Below, piece by piece: positions 1 to 4,544 of a DNA stretch of 7,019 nucleotides; the stretch's first letter is position 1, and each line of letters opens with the position of its first letter. The stretch is from an uncultured Lentisphaeria bacterium. GTDB taxonomy: Bacteria; Verrucomicrobiota; Lentisphaeria; Victivallales; UBA1829. The stretch lies in contig CAJMAW010000145.1 in NCBI GenBank assembly GCA_905211485.1, positions 1 through 7,019 on the forward strand, in the 5' to 3' direction. A program made the translations under genes and the position numbers. The notes under the pieces are model-generated. The model was not told the origin of the DNA. It saw only the letters and a program-made list of their open reading frames with translations, and made no database searches.

Positions 1-572
1 TGAAAGTGCCGCCGTTTCCGCGGGTATTTTTTCCGCTGCTGGCGGTATGGCTGTTTCTGCTGGCGCAGAGTCTGAACGGGTTCCTGAAAATGATGAAACA
101 TCGCCAGCTCTGGATTTTCATGGTGTTTCTGCTTCAAGGTTCAGTCAGCCTGCTGTTCTTTCAGGAACGCGCGGCTGCCGTCAGCAGTGCTTTATATGAT
201 ATGGAAGGGCGGCAGGACGATTTTATTGCGCCTTATTATGCCCGGTCTTCTTTTGTCCCAAACCGTCTGCTGACATATCTGAAAAACAAATATGAGGATG
301 GAGAAAGATTCCATGTGTTTGCCACGTTTGATGCAGATGCGCCGTCGCTGGTTTTTGCCGGAGGACTGGTGGATTTCCCGGAAGGCGTTCTGCTGGCGGA
401 TACCTTGAACCGTCCAAAGACCGTGCGTTTGCAGGATCAGCCCGGTCCGAAGTATATTATCAGTGGCAGTGAAGCGGATTTGGAACGCACGAAGGAACGG
501 TTCGGATTCCGCAGTACGGTGCTGGAAAAACGGTTCGGCTGTCAGCGGCTGGACCGGGTGCTGGATCCCTGA
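1..572 (+). CDS. C-terminal part of an integral membrane protein, possibly ArnT/PMT-like glycosyltransferase (5' partial)
   Basis: The reading frame is open to the left edge and ends at TGA 570-572, so about 189 C-terminal residues are visible. A GTG at 6-8 could serve as a start, but the frame continues upstream of it and no ribosome binding site can be seen, so I treat the gene as truncated by the window. Two hydrophobic stretches lie near the visible N-terminus, about residues 9-27 and 34-51 from the GTG, separated by a short basic loop (KMMKHRQ). A soluble tail of about 130 residues follows. A C-terminal membrane helix pair with a periplasmic tail is the usual end of multi-spanning lipid-linked-sugar glycosyltransferases (GT39/ArnT class), and the tail motif YIISGSEADLERTKERFG suits that idea. 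The catalytic N-terminal part is not in view, so the assignment is inference. The gene converges on the 643-1443 gene. Its third codon positions favour G. Confidence 0.6.
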   Translation, partial: KVPPFPRVFFPLLAVWLFLLAQSLNGFLKMMKHRQLWIFMVFLLQGSVSLLFFQERAAAVSSALYDMEGRQDDFIAPYYARSSFVPNRLLTYLKNKYEDGERFHVFATFDADAPSLVFAGGLVDFPEGVLLADTLNRPKTVRLQDQPGPKYIISGSEADLERTKERFGFRSTVLEKRFGCQRLDRVLDP

Positions 573-582
573 TTCCGGACAG

Positions 583-617
583 AAAAAATCCCGGCGGGCA
601 GACTCTGCTTCCGGGAT
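583..617 (-). terminator. Rho-independent terminator of the 266-residue minus-strand gene
   Basis: Read on the minus strand, a 7-bp stem ATCCCGG/CCGGGAT (611-617 pairing with 588-594) encloses a second small stem GCAG/CTGC (605-608 with 598-601). It runs straight into a T tract (583-588 read as TTTTTT). It starts 26 bases beyond the stop codon at 643-645. There is no T run on the plus-strand side, so it should end only the minus-strand transcript. The upstream plus-strand gene must end by another route or read into this hairpin. Confidence 0.8.
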
Positions 618-642
618 CGGAAATCAATTCAGCGGGGCTGTT

Positions 643-1443
643 TCAGCGGTAACGGAAATTCTGCTGAACGCGCGGCATTTTCGGGGTTTCCAGTCCCAGC
701 GCATACCAGGTTTCTCCCAGTCCGGAGTTGGAGAAATTCTTGTATTTCTTATTGACCAAGTGTTCCCAGTTGCGGACAATGACTTCGTTGTCGGTTTTTC
801 TTTTGCATTCCACCAGCAGTTTCAGGGCATCGTCATAGCGTTCCTGTTTGACCAGAATCCAAGCGTAGAGCGAATAGGGCAGAATGCAGGCGGGGTCTTT
901 CAGATTGCGGCATTTTTTCTTGAACAGTTTGTCGATGCCTTCCTCTTTGCGCATATACATGCGCGCCATTTTTATGCAGACGGACTGCGGATCGAAGAAG
1001 ATGCATTTCGGCATGAGTTCGTCGACCATCTTGAAATCTTTGATCTGAAAGTAGAACGCCATTTTCATGGTGTTGACCTGCTTGGCGAGGAGAGGACTCC
1101 AGCGGAAGAGGGGCGTGAATTCATTGCAGGTGTCAATGGCACGGCGGATTCCGGCGGCCGGATCCTTTTCGAGTTCCTGCATCATTCTCTGCGGAGTCCC
1201 GATCGGACGGCGCATGAACTGGTTCTGGCGCATCATGATTCTGTGCTGTACTTCCTCCATGACCTGCTGGATGTGTGCGTTGACCAGTTTGACTTTTCTG
1301 CGGACGATGAAAGAAATGGAGATGGTTACAGCCAGCAGCACCAGCAGACCGATGATGCAGCTCCAGGTGAGGCTAAGTCCGGAAACCCTGGCGATTCCGC
1401 CGGCGACGAATCCCGCAAGAAAAGCGGTCAATGAAGAAAGCAT
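643..1443 (-). CDS. Membrane-anchored helical (TPR-like) protein of unknown function, 266 aa
   Basis: The start is ATG at 1443-1441, preceded by a strong Shine-Dalgarno GGAAGGA (1458-1452, 8 bases away). The stop is at 645-643. The N-terminus has two hydrophobic segments, about residues 4-20 and 24-47, followed by RRK. By the positive-inside rule the remaining ~215 residues are probably cytoplasmic. That part is charged and helical. A segment at about residues 187-216, with the core YAWILVKQERYDDALKLL, has the spacing of a tetratricopeptide-type helix pair. The stretch at about 95-165 could hold further degenerate helical repeats. Several cysteines (106, 147, 156, 178, 186, 213) show no obvious metal-binding spacing. 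I do not recognise the family. A scaffold or assembly role would fit TPR-like proteins generally but is not shown here. The gene lies 51 bases downstream of tRNA-Thr on the same strand, with no strong terminator between, so the two may share a transcript. It ends at a clear terminator. Confidence 0.85.
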   Translation of the reverse strand: MLSSLTAFLAGFVAGGIARVSGLSLTWSCIIGLLVLLAVTISISFIVRRKVKLVNAHIQQVMEEVQHRIMMRQNQFMRRPIGTPQRMMQELEKDPAAGIRRAIDTCNEFTPLFRWSPLLAKQVNTMKMAFYFQIKDFKMVDELMPKCIFFDPQSVCIKMARMYMRKEEGIDKLFKKKCRNLKDPACILPYSLYAWILVKQERYDDALKLLVECKRKTDNEVIVRNWEHLVNKKYKNFSNSGLGETWYALGLETPKMPRVQQNFRYR

Positions 1444-1494
1444 AACAAAAATCCTTCCCGTTGATTCCTTAAAATGAAAATGAATAAGGTAAAA

Positions 1495-1569
1495 TGGAGC
1501 CAGCTGTCGGATTCGAACCGACGACCGGCGGTTTACAAAACCGTAGCTCTACCACTGAGCTAAGCTGGC
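1495..1569 (-). tRNA. tRNA-Thr (anticodon TGT), CCA encoded
   Basis: The minus strand folds into a full cloverleaf. The acceptor stem is GCCAGCT/AGCTGGC (7 perfect pairs, 1569-1563 with 1505-1499). The D arm is GCTC-AGTGGTA-GAGC. The anticodon arm is ACGGT-TTTGTAA-ACCGC with anticodon TGT at 1537-1535. A 5-base variable loop follows, then the T arm GTCGG-TTCGAAT-CCGAC. The discriminator base is T (1498), and CCA is encoded at 1497-1495. G1-C72 and C2-G71 agree with known threonine identity elements. Anticodon UGU reads ACA and other ACN codons by wobble. One oddity is that the first anticodon-stem pair (27-43) is A-C rather than Watson-Crick. Confidence 0.96.
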
Positions 1570-1581
1570 ATAATATTCCGT

Positions 1582-1609
1582 AATATGCCACAGAACGCGG
1601 AAAAATCAA
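1582..1609 (-). promoter_or_regulatory. Candidate sigma-70-type promoter for tRNA-Thr
   Basis: On the minus strand, TTGATT (1609-1604; 4 of 6 consensus bases) and CATATT (1587-1582; 4 of 6) are separated by 16 bases. The predicted start of transcription is a few bases before the mature tRNA 5' end at 1569. The position is right but both boxes are imperfect. Overlapping alternatives such as TATTAC, two bases downstream of CATATT on the minus strand, are possible. Confidence 0.4.
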
Positions 1610-1649
1610 CTGTAATATAAAAATCATTCCGCTTTTTTTTTGAAAATTT

Positions 1650-1682
1650 TTGCCGTATTTTTGACGAACCGGCAATATTTTT
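1650..1682 (+). other. Hairpin followed by T run in the valS upstream region (terminator- or attenuator-like)
   Basis: TTGCCG (1650-1655) pairs with CGGCAA (1670-1675) around a 14-base loop. It is followed on the plus strand by TATTTTT (1676-1682), which is the shape of a weak intrinsic terminator. It would matter for valS only if transcription starts upstream of 1650. The best promoter candidate lies downstream, so the hairpin may be chance in AT-rich DNA. No T-box leader, specifier loop or leader peptide was found. Confidence 0.25.
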
Positions 1683-1692
1683 GATAAAAAAT

Positions 1693-1720
1693 TTGTAATC
1701 AGCACGAATTGCAGTATATT
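1693..1720 (+). promoter_or_regulatory. Candidate sigma-70-type promoter for valS
   Basis: TTGTAA (1693-1698; 4 of 6) and TATATT (1715-1720; 5 of 6) are 16 bases apart. They predict transcription starting near 1727 and a leader of about 30 bases, ending in the ribosome binding site CGGAG (1745-1749) 8 bases before the ATG. A second candidate pair, TTGACG (1661-1666) with GATAAA (1683-1688), also has a 16-base spacer. It overlaps the 1650-1675 hairpin. Confidence 0.4.
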
Positions 1721-1757
1721 ATCGGTTTGACTGAAAACCTTATCCGGAGCGATCTTT

Positions 1758-4433
1758 ATGTCTGAAGAAGAAATGCCCAAAGCCTATGAGCCAGCTTCCA
1801 TTGAAGCGAAATGGTATTCCTACTGGGAGACCAACCGTTTGTTCCACGGAGAACCCAAACCGGGGAAAAAACCGTACTCCATCGTGATTCCCCCGCCCAA
1901 CGTGACGGGTATTCTCACCATGGGACATGTTCTGAACAATACCCTGCAGGATATCCTGATCCGCTGGCACCGTATGCTCGGCGATGAAGTCTGCTGGTTC
2001 CCCGGCACCGACCATGCCGGTATTGCCACGGAAAGCAAAGTGGACAAAGTTCTCCGCGAAAAAGGAGGAATCGACCGCCGCACCCTCGGACGCGAAAAAT
2101 TCATTGAACGCGTCTGGGACTGGAAAAAACAATACGGCGGCACCATCATCAAGCAGCTTCGCAAACTCGGCACTTCCTGCGACTGGGAACGCGAACGCTT
2201 CACCATGGATGAAGGTCTTTCCGATGCAGTCAAACAGGTTTTCGTTCAGCTCTATAATAAAGGATATATCTACCGCGGCAAACGCATGGTCAACTGGTGC
2301 CCCGCCGCGCAGAGCGCACTTTCCGACGAAGAAGTCGTCTACAAGGAAGTCAAAGGCAAGTTCTGGCATTTCCGCTACCCGCTGTCTGACGGCTCCGGCT
2401 ATCTGGTTGTCGCAACCACCCGTCCGGAAACCATGTTCGGCGATACTGCTGTTGCTGTGCCGATCAATGATCCCCGGTACAAACATCTGGTCGGCAAGAC
2501 GGTCAACCTGCCTCTGACGGATCGCCAGATTCCGATCATCGAAGATGAACATGCCGACCCGGAAAAAGGAACCGGCTGTGTGAAAATCACGCCGGCTCAC
2601 GACCCCAACGACTATCAGGTCGGCAAACGGCATAACCTTAAATTCATCAACGTGATGAACCGTGACGGCTCCATGAATTCCGTCTGCGGCAAATTTGCCG
2701 GACTGGACCGTTACGAATGCCGCAAACAGTGTGTCGAGGCAATGGATCAGCTCGGTCTGCTGGAAAAAGTGGAAGACATTGTCCACAATGTCGGGTTTTC
2801 TGAACGCGGCGGCGTGGAAATCGAAACGCTGCTCAGCGACCAGTGGTTCGTCAAGATGGATGAACTCGCCAAACCGGCAATCGAAGCCGTGCGCAACGGC
2901 ACGATCAAATTTTATCCCGAACGCTGGACCAAAACATATTTTCACTGGATGGAAAACATTCAGGACTGGTGCATCAGCCGTCAGATCTGGTGGGGACACC
3001 GCATTCCCGCCTGGTACCGGGACGACACCGGGGAAATCTATGTGGGCACGACTCCGCCGGAAGGCGAAAACTGGCGTCAGGAAGAGGACGTCCTCGACAC
3101 CTGGTTCAGTTCCTGGCTCTGGCCTTTTTCCATCATGGGCTGGCCGCGCAAAACCCCGGAACAGGACTACTTCTATCCGACTCATGACCTGGTGACCGGT
3201 CCTGACATCATTTTCTTCTGGGTCGCCCGGATGATTATGGCAGGCTATGAATTCAAAGGCGCTGAACCCTTCCGGCACGTCTATTTCACAAGCATTATCC
3301 GGGACGATCTGGGGCGGAAGCTGAGCAAGTCCCTCGGCAATTCCCCCGATCCTCTGGAAGTGATTGAGCGTTACGGGGCCGATGCGCTGCGTTTTTCGAT
3401 CATTTACATTGCGCCCGTCGGCATGGACATCCGTTACTCCAACGAAAAATGCGAAATCGGCAGGACTTTTGCCAACAAGCTCTGGAATGCCTGCCGTTTC
3501 CGCCGGATGCAGGGAGCGGTTTCAGAAGGATTCCAGTCGCTCTCCGGCATGGATCTAAGGAAGCTGACGGCCGACGAACAGTGGATGCTCACGCTTCTCA
3601 ACCGCGCCGTCGGCTCCGTGGGCAGCGCCTTGAAGGAATACCGTTTCCATCAGGCCGCCCACGACATTTATGAACTGGTCTGGAGCGATTTCTGCGACTG
3701 GTTCATCGAAGCGTGCAAACCCCGTCTCGCCGAGGGCGGAGAGGCGAGGACCCAGGCCCTGGCCGTGCTGGACTATGCGCTCTGGAAAATTCTGCGCCTT
3801 CTGCATCCCTTCATGCCTTTTGTCACGGAAGAGCTGGCGCATCAGATGGATTTCCTCGGAGAAGGGGAATCCATCATGTATGCGCCGTATCCGGAAGAGG
3901 AAAAGACGCGTTTTCCGGGGGTGGCTTCCGTTACGGATCCGGAGAAACTCATTGAGCTGGTCTGGGATAAATTCCGTCTGGTCAGCGCCGGGCGCAATCT
4001 GAGAATCAGCAACAACATTGCTCCCGGGAAGAAGGTGGAATTCCACATACGCGCGGCCACGCCGGAAATTGCGGAATTCCTTTCGAGCGAACAGTCGAGT
4101 CTCCGATCTCTTCTGAATGCCTCTTCCGTCACGGTTTCTCTGGAGGAATACAAGGCTGAGGACGGGTCTCCGGCCCCCTCCATTCTAGACAACGCCGGAG
4201 CCATCTTCCTTCCTCTCAAAGGCCTTTTCGACCCCGCCGCCGAACGCGCGAAACTTGAGAAGCAGAAAAAAGACCTTCTCGGCTGGATCCGCGGCTCGGA
4301 AGCGAAACTCTCCAACCGCGGTTTCCTGGAAAAGGCTCCGCCTGACGTGGTCAAGAGTGCGGCAGAGCATCTGGAAGAACTCCGGGACAAACTCCGCAGA
4401 GTGGAAGAGGCGCTCTCTTCTTTGGCAAAATAA
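1758..4433 (+). CDS. valS: Valyl-tRNA synthetase (ValRS), class Ia
   Basis: This cytosolic enzyme joins valine to tRNA-Val using ATP. It also removes mischarged threonine in its editing domain. The 891 residues fit the bacterial family (about 870-950). Signatures in order: PPPNVTG (45-51) leading into the HIGH-type motif, here TMGH (54-57) where most ValRS have HMGH; GTDHAGIATE next in the Rossmann fold; the CP1 editing domain with TTRPETMFGDTAVAVP (from 220) and GTGCVKITPAHDPND (271-285), whose D282 is probably the editing-site aspartate; DWCISRQIWWGHR (403-415); and KLSKS (521-525), which binds ATP. An anticodon-binding helical domain follows, with the motif FCDWFIE. The C-terminal coiled-coil arm (about 823-889) carries the usual LSNRGFLEKAPPDVV. 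The start ATG has CGGAG 8 bases upstream. The gene is divergent from tRNA-Thr and appears to be a single-gene unit or to lead into the downstream transporter. The third-position base is mostly C in the 5' part. Confidence 0.97.
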   Translation: MSEEEMPKAYEPASIEAKWYSYWETNRLFHGEPKPGKKPYSIVIPPPNVTGILTMGHVLNNTLQDILIRWHRMLGDEVCWFPGTDHAGIATESKVDKVLREKGGIDRRTLGREKFIERVWDWKKQYGGTIIKQLRKLGTSCDWERERFTMDEGLSDAVKQVFVQLYNKGYIYRGKRMVNWCPAAQSALSDEEVVYKEVKGKFWHFRYPLSDGSGYLVVATTRPETMFGDTAVAVPINDPRYKHLVGKTVNLPLTDRQIPIIEDEHADPEKGTGCVKITPAHDPNDYQVGKRHNLKFINVMNRDGSMNSVCGKFAGLDRYECRKQCVEAMDQLGLLEKVEDIVHNVGFSERGGVEIETLLSDQWFVKMDELAKPAIEAVRNGTIKFYPERWTKTYFHWMENIQDWCISRQIWWGHRIPAWYRDDTGEIYVGTTPPEGENWRQEEDVLDTWFSSWLWPFSIMGWPRKTPEQDYFYPTHDLVTGPDIIFFWVARMIMAGYEFKGAEPFRHVYFTSIIRDDLGRKLSKSLGNSPDPLEVIERYGADALRFSIIYIAPVGMDIRYSNEKCEIGRTFANKLWNACRFRRMQGAVSEGFQSLSGMDLRKLTADEQWMLTLLNRAVGSVGSALKEYRFHQAAHDIYELVWSDFCDWFIEACKPRLAEGGEARTQALAVLDYALWKILRLLHPFMPFVTEELAHQMDFLGEGESIMYAPYPEEEKTRFPGVASVTDPEKLIELVWDKFRLVSAGRNLRISNNIAPGKKVEFHIRAATPEIAEFLSSEQSSLRSLLNASSVTVSLEEYKAEDGSPAPSILDNAGAIFLPLKGLFDPAAERAKLEKQKKDLLGWIRGSEAKLSNRGFLEKAPPDVVKSAAEHLEELRDKLRRVEEALSSLAK

Positions 4434-4468
4434 AGAAATAAAGAAAATGATGAACAGGAAACAAAAAG

Positions 4469-4497
4469 CTGAGAATGCGGAGTTCAGAGTTTTTTTT
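4469..4497 (+). terminator. Candidate weak terminator after valS
   Basis: CTGAG (4469-4473) can pair with TTCAG (4483-4487), one pair being G-U. Two bases later come eight Ts (4490-4497). The upstream A tract (4463-4467) could extend the stem by pairing with the Ts. The stem is short and AU-rich, so termination may be partial and valS transcripts may continue into the transporter gene. The region also falls within a degenerate heptamer pattern, so the hairpin may be incidental. Confidence 0.4.
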
Positions 4498-4539
4498 GCG
4501 TCGAGTTTTGAGCGTTGAGTCTTGAGCGTTGAAGTGACC
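4498..4539 (+). repeat. Degenerate 7-bp/14-bp tandem repeat upstream of the transporter gene
   Basis: Five consecutive heptamers read GCGTCGA, GTTTTGA, GCGTTGA, GTCTTGA, GCGTTGA (4498-4532), followed by a decayed copy AGTGACC. At a 14-bp period the first two units differ at only two positions, and TTGAGCGTTGA occurs exactly twice (4508-4518 and 4522-4532). Similar G....GA heptamers (GCTGAGA, ATGCGGA, GTTCAGA) lie just upstream at 4468-4488 in a shifted register. The array ends 6-13 bases before the downstream start codon, where a Shine-Dalgarno sequence would normally sit. No open frame of note crosses it. Confidence 0.75.
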
Positions 4540-4544
4540 TTTCC

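Noticed and set aside
463..1434. A 323-codon plus-strand open frame
   Set aside because: It overlaps the end of the first gene and runs antisense to the 266-residue gene, which has the strong ribosome binding site, membrane segments and terminator. The plus-strand product has no recognisable features.
1466..1489. CCTTA/TAAGG inverted repeat between tRNA-Thr and the 266-residue gene as a terminator
   Set aside because: Five AT-rich pairs with a 14-base loop and no T run following on either strand. Too weak to call.
1740..3278. A 512-codon open frame on the minus strand opposite valS
   Set aside because: It lies almost wholly inside the unmistakable valS gene. Its product is rich in F, D and H in no domain-like order, as expected from the complement of a C3-biased gene, and it has no separate promoter or ribosome binding site.
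4428..4443. Tandem AAATAAAG twice across the valS stop codon
   Set aside because: Two 8-bp copies in A-rich sequence are easily due to chance, with no associated structure.
4448..4518. Short plus-strand open frame (MMNRKQKAENAEFRVFFASSFER, 23 codons) between valS and the transporter
   Set aside because: It is made of the degenerate heptamer repeat and the T8 run, with no ribosome binding site. It is best explained as low-complexity intergenic DNA.
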